In this document: piece after piece, positions 20,748-28,431 of the stretch | Layout: each line of letters opens with the position of its first letter | Position numbering within the stretch: the stretch's first letter is position 1 | Source: a virus | Virus record (IMG/VR): IMGVR_UViG_3300005347_000006 | Location: 1-34,231 of that record | Length of the DNA: 34,231 nt | Strand: one strand, 5' to 3' | Notes under the pieces: model-generated | What the model was told of the DNA's origin: nothing | The model's input: only the letters and a program-made list of their open reading frames with translations | The model's database searches: none | Position numbers and translations under genes: made by a program

Positions 20748-22763
20748 CTATTGAGCAGCGGGCCTCGGAGCCTCGGTGGGCTTCATCAAAGTAGCCGCCG
20801 CCTGCATGCGCTCTGTCTCTGCGCGAAAGCGATCAAGCTCAATCTCCTGATCCCGCTGCTCAAGCTCGCGCGCCTTCAACTGATGATCGCCCATCTTCGC
20901 GGCCATCTGCACCTTGAGCTGCTGATTCTCCTGTTGAAGCTGCTGCATTTGTTGCCCGCCCTGTTGGATGGTCTGCTGCATCTGCTCCACGGCTTGCTGC
21001 ATTTCAGGCGGTATCTGCGGCTGCTGCTGTGCGGCCTGCTTGGCAGGATTGAGGAAATCCAGTTCTTTCGACAGCTCGTCGGCGTCGGGAAGATCCATCA
21101 GCTTGGCAAGGCGTCCTGCAAGGAATGGTGCGGAATCGGGTACGGCTTGCATGATGCTGGTTAGGGTTTCGGTCAGTTCCTCGCGCCGTGAGGTGAACGA
21201 TGGGCCGGCAGAGACGGTGAGATCATATTTGCCTGCGGTGATGTCGTAGATGGCCATGATCGAGCCGTCTGGCTGCGGCACTTCCTGGACAGGCTGCCCG
21301 GTTGGCGCAATCTGCTCATTCTGCGGCTGCATATCCTCGCCAAGGACGCGGATCATTCTTTCGGTGGTGTAGACCTTCGGGATAAGGTCCAGTAAAATTC
21401 TTCCCCCGTGACGAATTGCACGGGAGAGATTATCGATGAAGTGAAAGGTCGAGACGTCTCCCTCTCGTTGGCGGGCCATAATAGCTCGTCCAGAGGTTTC
21501 GTTTGATCTGGCTCCCAGGCTGGCATCGTAAATCCCTATGATAGCCTTCATGTCGTCGGCGGCGTTCAGGGCCTCTTGCAAAGCCCCGGCGGGCACACCT
21601 GCGAATGGCTGCCGCTGCGGTATCTCGGCTCCATCGGGAACCATCAGATACGGATGCGCGGCGCTGTTCGCGGTGCTCCAGTTCGGGTCCAGCTCGAACG
21701 CCTTCTCGTGCCCGATAAATGGGGCTTTCGGAGCCAGCGCGACCATTTCCGTGGTCGTAGTGCGCCAGTAGTTGAGCATCTGCTGTGCGGACTTGGCGTC
21801 GCGGATCAGCGATCGGAAGTGCCGCCTGCCGTCTTCATCGATAACCTCATCACCGTAGACCGGGACGATGGGGATATATTTACCAGCCCACTCCACCTCT
21901 TTCAGGATCTCCGCGCCGGACATGATCCGCTGCGTCACCTTGTAGGTTTCGGTCTCCTTCGATCCGATTACTTGAATGCCGGCGGCATCGGCTTCGTCCT
22001 TGCGCTCCGCATATTCCTCGGCCTTCAGGATCGTGCCGTCCGACAGCGCGACAATCGTTCCCTTGACCTTCTCGCGCGTCCAATACTCAGCAACGGTTAC
22101 GTCATCACCGTCCAGCCAGTCGGCGCAGTTCCTGAAATCATGCTCCCAATTGACCCTTTCGGCATCGGGATATTCGGCCTCGAACTCGTCGCGCGTCATG
22201 GTTGAGACGATGAACGCCACGTTCCAATCGCTGCTATCGGCAAGGCTCGATCGAGGATCGCCGTAAACCGTGAATGGATTGGCTACCCGCTCAATGACGA
22301 TGTCCTGATCGAACACGTCGTCATCGGTGTAGGCGGTGTTGATCCGCCAATACCCGAACCCCTGCCCTACCGCATGCTCGATAGCCGTATCATAGGCCAC
22401 ATCGGCGTCGGACGTGGTTTCGATGTTGCGAATAAGCCCGTTGATGATCTCGGCAGTTCTTGGGTCTGCGCCGCTGTCCTGCGGATGAACCTTGATCGCC
22501 GGCTTGTTCTGCCTTGCGTCATTCACGACCTGCCGGATGAAGGCGGGCATCTTGTTGAACGTGAGGCAGGGGCGTTGTTCAAGCTCGCGCTGCTTGCGGA
22601 TGGCCTCATCCCATTGGATGCCGAGGCGGGCGAATTGCAGATCCTCTTTCGCGGCCTGCTGGTTTTCACGCCAATAGTCGCGAGCCGTCGCATAGGCTTT
22701 GAGCGCGGCTTCCAGGATGTCGTCTGTCTCGACAACGCCGGATTGGGTTTTCTTACCCTTCAT
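20748..22763 (-). CDS. Portal protein, P22 type
   Basis: The 671-residue product begins near D-Y-W-R-E-N-Q-Q-A-A-K-E-D and has R-P-C-L-T-F-N-K-M-P-A-F-I-R-Q-V, then A-V-G-Q-G-F-G-Y-W-R-I and P-F-T-V-Y-G-D-P-R-S-S, all typical of the P22-like portal family. The C-terminal 90 residues are a Q-rich coiled coil (E-Q-M-Q-Q-T-I-Q-Q-G-G-Q-Q-M-Q), as in the P22 portal barrel that reaches into the capsid. Its ATG overlaps the terminase stop (ATGA). Confidence 0.9.
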   Translation of the reverse strand: MKGKKTQSGVVETDDILEAALKAYATARDYWRENQQAAKEDLQFARLGIQWDEAIRKQRELEQRPCLTFNKMPAFIRQVVNDARQNKPAIKVHPQDSGADPRTAEIINGLIRNIETTSDADVAYDTAIEHAVGQGFGYWRINTAYTDDDVFDQDIVIERVANPFTVYGDPRSSLADSSDWNVAFIVSTMTRDEFEAEYPDAERVNWEHDFRNCADWLDGDDVTVAEYWTREKVKGTIVALSDGTILKAEEYAERKDEADAAGIQVIGSKETETYKVTQRIMSGAEILKEVEWAGKYIPIVPVYGDEVIDEDGRRHFRSLIRDAKSAQQMLNYWRTTTTEMVALAPKAPFIGHEKAFELDPNWSTANSAAHPYLMVPDGAEIPQRQPFAGVPAGALQEALNAADDMKAIIGIYDASLGARSNETSGRAIMARQREGDVSTFHFIDNLSRAIRHGGRILLDLIPKVYTTERMIRVLGEDMQPQNEQIAPTGQPVQEVPQPDGSIMAIYDITAGKYDLTVSAGPSFTSRREELTETLTSIMQAVPDSAPFLAGRLAKLMDLPDADELSKELDFLNPAKQAAQQQPQIPPEMQQAVEQMQQTIQQGGQQMQQLQQENQQLKVQMAAKMGDHQLKARELEQRDQEIELDRFRAETERMQAAATLMKPTEAPRPAAQ

Positions 22764-24034
22764 CCCATCCAGGCTCCTGATCCAGCGTGTGTTTTGGGTT
22801 TGGCTTTGCGCGGCGTTGACGCTTCACGATAACCAACAGCGAAATATCGGAATGCGTCCGCGTAGTGGCTTGTCCAGTCGTGCAGCGGGTGCTGCCTGAA
22901 CTCTTGCCGCTTCTCGTCGTAATCGCGGCGATACATGCGAAGGGCTTCGATCCCGTCCTTGCACTTGTCCTTGTCGAACCAGCATGTCGGGATCAGCATG
23001 CGGACAGCCTGAATGCCGTCTGCAATGGGAAGGTTCGGACAGACCGTTACCCTGAGCCCAAGACCCTCAAGAACCTCCTTGCGGCTCTTTCCGGTGCCTA
23101 ATTCCCTTACCTCGACGTCATGGGGAAGGTGATGATTGCCCCAGACGTAGCCGCGCTGCTGTAGCTGCTTTGCGTACCAGTCGAGGCCAACACCCTCACC
23201 CTTGAGCACGTCGATCACGCGCATTTCACGCCCGACTGTCTGGAAGAACCAAATTACCGTGGAATCGGCCATGCCCAGATCCCATGCGGTGTGGACCTGA
23301 AGCCGTGGATCGTACGGGACTGAGGTGATGCGTGGCGGATCGGCTATTTCCGCCTCGTTCATTTCCTTGCCGTAGTATGCGCCCTTTACGGCCGCTTCGA
23401 ACGAGCATTCATACTCTTGAGCGTACTCGTCCTCGCTCATCATCTTGCGGGCATCTGCAAGCTCGACGGGGTCAAGCAGCCCGGTCTCGGACGCCTTGAG
23501 CATGAGGCGTGTCCAGTCCGGATCATTCTCGGCCTCGACCCAGAGCCTGTGGAATGTGTTCTTACCCTTCGGCGTGCCGATGAAGGCGGCCCATCCCTTA
23601 CGATCGGAGAGCGCGGGACGGACAACCTGCGTCCATGTCGTTGGGTCCATGTCCCCGAACTCGTCGAGCACAGCCCCGTCGAGGTAGATACCCCTCAGGC
23701 GGTCCGGGTTGTCAGCTCCATAGATCCTGATGCGAGCGCCGCCGGGAAGTTCGACCCAAAGCTCGCCCTCATTGACCCGCCTACCGGGGATGAAGGCCGT
23801 GTATTCCTTCAGATAGGTCCAGGCTATGTCCTTGGCCTGGTTCAACTGAGGTGCGATGTAGGCGAAACGCGGGTTGGGAAGCGAACACTTGGTCGCGCCG
23901 ATCACCAGCTCGTTAATATCCGCAACGGTCTTGCCGGCTCGCCGATGGGCAACGCCAATGAACCAGCGGGTCTTGCGTGCGTGAAGTGGTCGAAACTGCT
24001 CTCTAACCTCGTAAGGCGAGGCAAGATCAATCAT
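22760..24034 (-). CDS. terL: Terminase large subunit
   Basis: The 424-residue protein has the ATPase motifs in order: Walker A-like A-H-R-R-A-G-K-T at 29-36, Walker B V-L-D-E-F-G with Asp124-Glu125, and I-G-T-P-K-G as coupling motif. The nuclease half shows W-D-L-G-M-A-D-S-T, H-D-V-E-V-R-E and D-W-T-S-H-Y-A-D-A-F-R-Y, the acidic RNase H-fold residues. It packages DNA into the procapsid with the small subunit and portal. It overlaps the small-subunit gene by 8 bases and the portal by 4. Confidence 0.92.
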   Translation of the reverse strand: MIDLASPYEVREQFRPLHARKTRWFIGVAHRRAGKTVADINELVIGATKCSLPNPRFAYIAPQLNQAKDIAWTYLKEYTAFIPGRRVNEGELWVELPGGARIRIYGADNPDRLRGIYLDGAVLDEFGDMDPTTWTQVVRPALSDRKGWAAFIGTPKGKNTFHRLWVEAENDPDWTRLMLKASETGLLDPVELADARKMMSEDEYAQEYECSFEAAVKGAYYGKEMNEAEIADPPRITSVPYDPRLQVHTAWDLGMADSTVIWFFQTVGREMRVIDVLKGEGVGLDWYAKQLQQRGYVWGNHHLPHDVEVRELGTGKSRKEVLEGLGLRVTVCPNLPIADGIQAVRMLIPTCWFDKDKCKDGIEALRMYRRDYDEKRQEFRQHPLHDWTSHYADAFRYFAVGYREASTPRKAKPKTHAGSGAWMG

Positions 24035-24293
24035 TCAAGCCCTTGAACACAACGCGGGCGATAACCTCGCCGCTATGCTCCGCATCCACCTGAAGCGGCA
24101 GGACCTTGCCCACCAGCGTCATGAAGTGGCCGGGGTTTTCCTTGGCCTGCTGAACAAGGTACGCGATGCCGCCAGCCTCGTTAAGCGCGGTGACGACCAT
24201 TTCCTTGATCGCAGCGGTTGTCTTGTTAGGTGAACCCTTAGGTCTGCCCTTGCCGCGAGAGCCTGGATTATCCGAGCCTATTTTATTGGTCAT
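24027..24293 (-). CDS. Terminase small subunit-like protein
   Basis: The 88-residue product starts with a basic G-R-P-K-G-S-P-N-K-T-T-A-A-I-K segment and ends in a helix-strand pattern (H-F-M-T-L-V-G-K-V-L-P-L-Q-V). The G-R-P-K-G-x-P-N-K motif is common in DUF5681-type and small terminase proteins directly upstream of terL. Position and DNA-binding style support a DNA-recognition role in packaging. A full HTH cannot be proved from the sequence alone. Confidence 0.7.
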   Translation of the reverse strand: MTNKIGSDNPGSRGKGRPKGSPNKTTAAIKEMVVTALNEAGGIAYLVQQAKENPGHFMTLVGKVLPLQVDAEHSGEVIARVVFKGLND

Positions 24294-24329
24294 GCAACCC
24301 TCTCTTCCGACTGCTCGAAGCTTGGTCGG

Positions 24330-24542
24330 TCAGGATTTCTTGGTGAGCTTGTCGGGCCGCGGAAACACAGCCTCGTGATCGTTCTTCATGTAACGATAGA
24401 AGTTTTCTGCGATGTCCTCGATCAGGGCCATGCCATCCTTGTCGGATGTGACCTTCTTCTGCTGATCGATGTTACTCACTATCACCGTTGCGCAAACAAC
24501 TGCTCCTGCTCTTAGGAGACAGTCCACATCATACGGGGACAT
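24330..24542 (-). CDS. Small hypothetical protein before terminase
   Basis: The 70-residue product starts M-S-P-Y-D-V-D-C-L-L-R-A-G-A-V-V and has a weakly hydrophobic start followed by a charged helical end (D-I-A-E-N-F-Y-R-Y-M-K-N-D-H). A ribosome-binding site is not obvious. It is collinear with the small terminase gene and probably lies on the late transcript. The family is unknown. Confidence 0.5.
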   Translation of the reverse strand: MSPYDVDCLLRAGAVVCATVIVSNIDQQKKVTSDKDGMALIEDIAENFYRYMKNDHEAVFPRPDKLTKKS

Positions 24543-24562
24543 GATGGCCGTTCATTACACTG

Positions 24563-24652
24563 CTACCAGGGCAGAGTGGGCTTGGCAGTGGCTAGCACGT
24601 ACAGCATCACTGCCGCGCCGATCACAATTCCGATGGCGATACCAAGGAACAT
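24563..24652 (-). CDS. 29-residue membrane peptide
   Basis: The ATG at 24652 has AAAGG about 6 bases upstream. The product is M-F-L-G-I-A-I-G-I-V-I-G-A-A-V-M-L-Y-V-L followed by a short A-T-A-K-P-T-L-P-W tail, a single membrane helix. The longer frame from 24790 has an Arg-rich start without a binding site, so it is rejected. It is the second or third gene after the candidate late promoter. Small holin-like or regulatory roles are possible but not shown. Confidence 0.5.
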   Translation of the reverse strand: MFLGIAIGIVIGAAVMLYVLATAKPTLPW

Positions 24653-24822
24653 CGCTGGCCTTTCGAATGTATCCGCCCGACTCGCCGTGAATAGCGCATC
24701 TCTGTGAGTGCATCGCTTTGCAGGGGTCGGGCGGTTCCGGCCCGAGGGCGCGGAAACTGGAAATAATCGCGGGAATTGAATCTCTGCCACTCAGGCAGGT
24801 TCACAATGCGCCCGCCGCTCAA
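24622..24822 (-). CDS. Possible small basic protein
   Basis: A TTG at 24822 or an in-frame GTG at 24804 opens a frame of 60-66 residues (V-N-L-P-E-W-Q-R-F-N-S-R-D-Y-F-Q-F-P-R-P and a basic end). It overlaps the membrane peptide start by 31 bases. It fills the space between the candidate late promoter and the next gene, and its composition is plausible, but the start codons and binding sites are weak. It could be non-coding leader. Confidence 0.3.
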   Translation of the reverse strand: MSGGRIVNLPEWQRFNSRDYFQFPRPRAGTARPLQSDALTEMRYSRRVGRIHSKGQRCSLVSPSEL

Positions 24823-24868
24823 TCGGCCTAGGAACCCGTTGGCCCGGTTTGTACCCGGAAATCTCTAG

Positions 24869-24921
24869 ACGCAACTATGGAGAATGATCAGTTGCGTAGC
24901 ACACATTTCAAACGAAGTCAA
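24869..24921 (-). promoter_or_regulatory. Candidate late promoter with inverted repeat
   Basis: On the minus strand TTGACT (24921-24916) is followed after 17 bases by TACGCA (24898-24893), with a TG one base before it as in extended -10 promoters. An 8-bp perfect inverted repeat, ACGCAACT (24869-24876) and AGTTGCGT (24890-24897), with a 13-base loop, covers the -10 and the likely start. The site begins 10 bases after the stop of the gene at 24931-25479 and reads towards the terminase genes. The hairpin could be an operator or an early terminator of the late transcript. Confidence 0.45.
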
Positions 24922-24930
24922 CCAGAGAAA

Positions 24931-25479
24931 TCAAAACCTCCTTGCGTTCGCAATCACACTAGCGATCATGCCGACCACCTGCTTGCACTTCTCGATCCGT
25001 CGTCCATTGTCTGTGGCCAGATGCTCGCCGGCAACCGTCGCGGGCGTATCCCAGCGCACCAGATCCTCGAACACGTTCCAGTAGGACAGGAACTCATGAC
25101 GGTAGTGTGCGAGCTGGGTAAGGGCCTCGGCCTGTTCCCATCCATGTTCAGGGCCACCCCCTCCCCCGCCGATCCAGTCAAGATTGGCTACCAGCTTTCC
25201 GCATGATCCGGTCGCGTGCCAAAGCTCGCGGCAATGCTCGATCGCTCGTTTCTGGGGCTGATCGAACCCAGGGCCACCCTCTTCCATCCATTTGTCCACC
25301 AGGGATTGATTGCGGCGGCGGATGTTCTTCACGTTCATATCGAAGTTGAGCACCTTGGCACCCTCCACCTGATGAGACGGGACGCCGGCAGCGATCAGGG
25401 CGTTGCGGCGGCGCTGATCGGCCTCGGCCTGTAGTTGCTCGCCGGTTTTGAGCTTCTTTCGTTTGTCTCGTTTAGCCAT
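24931..25479 (-). CDS. Hypothetical protein in the lambda Q position
   Basis: The 182-residue product starts with a very basic run (M-A-K-R-D-K-R-K-K-L-K-T-G-E-Q-L-Q), then a helical region (I-R-R-R-N-Q-S-L-V-D-K-W-M-E-E) and an aromatic C-terminal half (G-W-E-Q-A-E-A-L-T-Q-L-A-H-Y-R-H-E-F). There is no enzyme motif. It is the last gene of the early operon and stands directly before the candidate late promoter, where lambdoid phages keep the late antiterminator. That suggests a late-gene regulator, but there is no sequence match I can name. It overlaps the upstream gene by 8 bases. Confidence 0.65.
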   Translation of the reverse strand: MAKRDKRKKLKTGEQLQAEADQRRRNALIAAGVPSHQVEGAKVLNFDMNVKNIRRRNQSLVDKWMEEGGPGFDQPQKRAIEHCRELWHATGSCGKLVANLDWIGGGGGGPEHGWEQAEALTQLAHYRHEFLSYWNVFEDLVRWDTPATVAGEHLATDNGRRIEKCKQVVGMIASVIANARRF

Positions 25480-26143
25480 TGCCCATACCTCTCATAATTC
25501 CGCTCGCCAGCTTTCCAATCGGGCGCGGCGGGCCTGTGCTTTCGGTGCGGCCGATCTTCGCTAGGCGAGCCTCGTAGGTGGCTTGGTCGAAGGGCTTGGC
25601 AGGGGTTGCAGCAGTCGCAATCGTGTCCTCTCCTGGGTACGGTGCACGCCAACCGTTCATCACGGCCTTGTCGAGCAGCTTGGTTGGGCAATGGCCCTGA
25701 CCTCGGAGCGTTTCGAGCCGCGACACAACCCGGTTTGCAGCGTCCAACCCCCACGGCCACTGCCTATCTTTCCGTTCCCGCATCGCCACGAAGGCTAGCC
25801 AGGGTTCCGGGGGCATCCACTCGGGGGCATGGAACACGAACGCTGCTTTTTTGACCCTCTTTTTGGGGGGTATAAGGGGGGCATTATCATGGATAGGATT
25901 AGGAAGGGGTGCAGGGGAAACCTCAAGGGAAGGGGTGTCACACTCTGTCACGTCCTGTCCCGTGACTTCACGTGACCTAGCCTTACGCTCGCGTTCGTTC
26001 TTGCGTCGGTCGGCAAGCGCCGCACGCTCAGTCTCTGCGTTGAATAGCTCTTTCGCGACAGCGGCGAGCAACTGTGGCGGCGTTCCAGCCTCCGCGAGCT
26101 GCGCCACAAGCTCTGCAGCTGACTGCCCCCCCTGCCCGCTCAT
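25472..26143 (-). CDS. Replication-type protein (DnaT/O-like C-terminus)
   Basis: The ATG at 26143 overlaps the previous stop (ATGA), so the frame before it is not used. The 223-residue product has a Gln/Ala-rich helical start, a basic middle (R-R-K-N-E-R-E-R-K-A-R-S-R-E) and a C-terminal helical segment, W-L-A-F-V-A-M-R-E-R-K-D-R-Q-W-P-W-G, then V-S-R-L-E-T-L-R and L-D-K-A-V-M-N-G-W-R. The last pattern recurs at the ends of phage replication initiator and helicase-loader proteins. It lies in the early operon next to RusA, which supports a replication role. No helicase motif is seen. Confidence 0.55.
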   Translation of the reverse strand: MSGQGGQSAAELVAQLAEAGTPPQLLAAVAKELFNAETERAALADRRKNERERKARSREVTGQDVTECDTPSLEVSPAPLPNPIHDNAPLIPPKKRVKKAAFVFHAPEWMPPEPWLAFVAMRERKDRQWPWGLDAANRVVSRLETLRGQGHCPTKLLDKAVMNGWRAPYPGEDTIATAATPAKPFDQATYEARLAKIGRTESTGPPRPIGKLASGIMRGMGNG

Positions 26144-26355
26144 GCTTTGCCCATTGGATGATATGAGTGAATATCGAAGTCCCAGCCCCTGATCTGCCAG
26201 ATGCGATTGCGGGCCTTGTCGGGTCCCTTGGACTCTTGGCCGCACACGTACAGAAAGCGGCATTCAGCCTCTGGATTGCGGCGGAACGGGTTGTAGCCTG
26301 GGTTCTTGGTCCAGTATTCGTTCTCTGAGTGATATAGGTTTGGGCGGGCGCTCAT
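26140..26355 (-). CDS. Small hypothetical protein
   Basis: The 71-residue product (M-S-A-R-P-N-L-Y-H-S-E-N-E-Y-W-T-K-N-P-G start) is aromatic and basic, with N-P-F-R-R-N and C-R-F-L-Y-V-C-G-Q-E-S-K-G-P-D. The two Cys could take part in metal binding but no complete site is seen. It overlaps both neighbours by 4 bases, so it is coupled between RusA and the replication-type gene. Confidence 0.65.
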   Translation of the reverse strand: MSARPNLYHSENEYWTKNPGYNPFRRNPEAECRFLYVCGQESKGPDKARNRIWQIRGWDFDIHSYHPMGKA

Positions 26356-26687
26356 TGGATGATGCTCACCACGATCTTGCCGTTTGGCACTGGATCTTCG
26401 CGGGACAGCCAGAATGCGAACCTGTGGTCGTTTACCTCATGGGCGTCAGCGATGCCGTCTACACCCGCCTTGATGCTGGCGAGCATGTTGTCGAGATCGC
26501 GGCGGCGCTTGTCAGGCGGATGGAAGTCGAAGCGCAGATTTATCCGGCCCTCTGGCATGGCAAGCAACGAAGCCTTGGCGAGCCAATAGGCTTGTTCACG
26601 ATAGGCTTTGGTTGCTGCTGCCTTAGTGCGGAAATGGACGCGGGCGTTGGGCGATAATTCGCGGGGAGGCCATGGGAGGGTGATCAT
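26352..26687 (-). CDS. rusA: RusA-family Holliday junction resolvase
   Basis: The 111-residue protein has the RusA core: P-W-P-P-R-E-L-S-P-N-A-R at the start and H-P-P-D-K-R-R-R-D-L-D-N-M-L-A-S-I-K-A-G-V-D in the centre. Asp64, Asp66 and Lys73 match the catalytic acidic pair and lysine of the family, with a further Asp near residue 88. It cuts four-way junctions, which helps resolve replicated phage DNA before packaging. Its ATG overlaps the membrane peptide stop (ATGA). Confidence 0.88.
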   Translation of the reverse strand: MITLPWPPRELSPNARVHFRTKAAATKAYREQAYWLAKASLLAMPEGRINLRFDFHPPDKRRRDLDNMLASIKAGVDGIADAHEVNDHRFAFWLSREDPVPNGKIVVSIIQ

Positions 26688-26824
26688 AGGACCACCACCG
26701 CCGCCAGGCCTACGAAAACTGCCGAATTAGTACCGATGACGCCCTGCGAATGCAGTATCGCCACCGCAAGCAACGTTAGAAGGGCCGCGATAGTCTTGAT
26801 GGCGCTGGCGGATTGGTTGGTCAT
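26684..26824 (-). CDS. Small two-helix membrane protein
   Basis: The 46-residue frame starts M-T-N-Q-S-A-S-A-I-K-T-I-A-A-L-L-T-L-L-A and continues to a second hydrophobic stretch (S-A-V-F-V-G-L-A-A-V-V-V-L). It overlaps the stop and start of its neighbours by 4 bases on both sides (ATGA), strong support for a real gene. Two short membrane helices and no other domain are visible. Its role in the early operon is unknown. Confidence 0.65.
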   Translation of the reverse strand: MTNQSASAIKTIAALLTLLAVAILHSQGVIGTNSAVFVGLAAVVVL

Positions 26825-27012
26825 TCCACACCGCCGGCAGAATCAATGGCTTCATCAATTTCTCGCAGAATGGTGTTGCAGGCGAAAATCTCCCCGAACG
26901 CCCCCATGACCCCACCGGCATAGGCAGGGTCTATAAATGCGTCCCGGTTCGCAAGAACGATGGCTCGGGCTTTGGCGAGGCCGCCCACAAGAGCTTGGGC
27001 GCGCTCGATCAC
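26821..27012 (-). CDS. Small hypothetical protein
   Basis: The 63-residue product is helical (M-I-E-R-A-Q-A-L-V-G-G-L-A-K-A-R-A-I-V-L) with a mid loop rich in Gly and Phe. It starts with GTG in a GTGA overlap and ends in an ATGA overlap. No family is recognised. It is one of several coupled small early genes of unknown role. Confidence 0.6.
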   Translation of the reverse strand: MIERAQALVGGLAKARAIVLANRDAFIDPAYAGGVMGAFGEIFACNTILREIDEAIDSAGGVE

Positions 27013-27236
27013 TTCGCCACCCCCTCGACAAACACTGTGTCGTTATTGGGCGGTATCTTTGTCTGGTTGTGCAGTTGACGGGCTGCGATTGTCTCTCGTA
27101 GCCATTCCTCGGTAATGCCTTCGGACTCTGGATAGGTCTTTACGTAGCGACCGAGATTGATCACGCTCTCTTTGCTTGAATCCACTAGGAAATGGATGAG
27201 GTGTCTTAGGCTTCTTTGGGTTGCTGTTTCGGTCAT
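27009..27236 (-). CDS. Small hypothetical protein
   Basis: The 75-residue product begins M-T-E-T-A-T-Q-R-S-L-R-H-L-I-H-F and has a C-terminal segment E-E-W-L-R-E-T-I-A-A-R-Q-L-H-N-Q. A short helical bundle is the likely fold. It overlaps both neighbours by 4 bases. It carries no motif that I can link to replication or anti-host function. Confidence 0.6.
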   Translation of the reverse strand: MTETATQRSLRHLIHFLVDSSKESVINLGRYVKTYPESEGITEEWLRETIAARQLHNQTKIPPNNDTVFVEGVAK

Positions 27237-27964
27237 GCCCGGCGCACTCCACCTAGCGTGACGCGGCTGTAACCCTCAGTAAGACCAGCCCCCTTCTGTA
27301 GAGCTATCTCCTGTCTTTCGAATGGGGAGAGACGATTGACAGCCCGCTCTTTAGCGACACGGATTTCATCAAGGATGATCTGCTTGGCTTGCGGATAGGA
27401 CAGGTGCTTGGTCTGTCGAAGGAACCGATATTGTTCGAGGTATTCAGGCGGACACCATGCAAAGCGCGTCCGGAAAGCCTTCTCTAGGGTGTGCGGCTGC
27501 GCTGCGTACCACTTGGCCCGAGCCTCTGGGGACCAGACGTTTCGCATGAAACGTTCGCGAGCGCGCGAACAGAACCGCTCGCGCTTCTCTGGGTTCTCCA
27601 TTGCGACGCGAAAGTTTTCCTTTATCCGCAGCCGCGCTCGTCGAAGTTTCTCCGGGTCCTGGTACGCACGCTTCAGCCGTTCGGAACGCTTTGCACGCTC
27701 TTTCGGATCGCTATTGAGATGCTTCATCCCACAAGGCTGGCAACGACCGGATTTGTTATGCCACGAGATGCCAGCACCGCATGACGTGCAGGACGAATAG
27801 GAGTCCCTGCCCTGCGCCGAAACACCGACGACCTGCGCAATTCGCTTAATGGTCCACGGCGACCGGTTGAAAGCCTCCCCGATCTTGGCGAAGTTCTCGG
27901 TTGTCGTGTGGAGGCGGTGAAGTATCTGCTCGCGCTCCTGGGCGGTGATCGCGTGCTTGTTCAT
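27233..27964 (-). CDS. HTH and zinc-ribbon protein, homing-nuclease-like repeats
   Basis: The 243-residue product has an N-terminal helix-turn-helix (about residues 22-46, E-N-F-A-K-I-G-E-A-F-N-R-S-P-W-T-I-K-R-I), then a Cys4 zinc ribbon with Cys59, Cys62, Cys75 and Cys78. Next come basic repeats (K-R-S-E-R-L-K-R-A-Y-Q-D-P-E-K, F-R-V-A-M-E-N-P-E-K-R-E-R-F) like the NUMOD3 modules of GIY-YIG and HNH homing nucleases. I see no catalytic nuclease motif. It may bind DNA as a regulator or be derived from a homing nuclease. It sits in the early operon with ATGA overlaps at both ends. Confidence 0.65.
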   Translation of the reverse strand: MNKHAITAQEREQILHRLHTTTENFAKIGEAFNRSPWTIKRIAQVVGVSAQGRDSYSSCTSCGAGISWHNKSGRCQPCGMKHLNSDPKERAKRSERLKRAYQDPEKLRRARLRIKENFRVAMENPEKRERFCSRARERFMRNVWSPEARAKWYAAQPHTLEKAFRTRFAWCPPEYLEQYRFLRQTKHLSYPQAKQIILDEIRVAKERAVNRLSPFERQEIALQKGAGLTEGYSRVTLGGVRRA

Positions 27965-28431
27965 GCCGCCTTCCCCCGCTTGATCCCGTCTGCCTCTTCA
28001 ATGAGCGACGAGAGTTGAGCGACGAGCGGGCGGAATAGGTCGGCAAGCTCTACCGTTTCCCTGTGATCGCGCTTCAGATCGGCTAGGGCATGGGTCCATT
28101 GCGCCAGCCCATGGTTTAGACCTGAAATGGTCGCGTAGTCGTTCGCCGCTTGGCAATCGAGAAGCACGAAACGGCCACCGTAGAGGCTGAAAACCTCGTC
28201 TAGGGCAGTCGGGCACGCCAGCAGCGAATTAAGGGCTGTGTGAAGCTCCGGAAGCCCGCCGCCGGCAATCGCGCGGTCAATGGTCTTTGTGGTCTTGCTT
28301 CCCGTGTGATCGGTAAGCGTCCCCTTCCCTACATCGCGGGAAATGCGGAACCACGCATCGGATAGCGCGGAAGATACATCTTCCTTCGACAAGGGTTTTT
28401 TGGGCGATACTTTGCTGCTGCGGTGCATCAT
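27961..28431 (-). CDS. Hypothetical early protein
   Basis: The 156-residue product has an N-terminal helix (L-S-K-E-D-V-S-S-A-L-S-D-A-W-F-R-I), a polar loop (T-D-H-T-G-S-K-T-T-K-T-I-D-R-A-I) and a second half that is mainly helical, ending L-I-E-E-A-D-G-I-K-R-G-K-A-A. The N-terminal half could be a DNA-binding domain with the position of lambda cII, but no clear motif supports that. Two possible starts, ATG at 28431 and 28428, follow a GGGGA. Confidence 0.6.
   Translation of the reverse strand: MMHRSSKVSPKKPLSKEDVSSALSDAWFRISRDVGKGTLTDHTGSKTTKTIDRAIAGGGLPELHTALNSLLACPTALDEVFSLYGGRFVLLDCQAANDYATISGLNHGLAQWTHALADLKRDHRETVELADLFRPLVAQLSSLIEEADGIKRGKAA

Noticed and set aside
25850-25885. Runs of C and A on the minus strand that resemble a slippery frameshift site
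   Set aside because: The codons (CCC CCC AAA AAG) do not form a proper X-XXY-YYZ heptamer, and the alternative frame does not encode a sensible domain.
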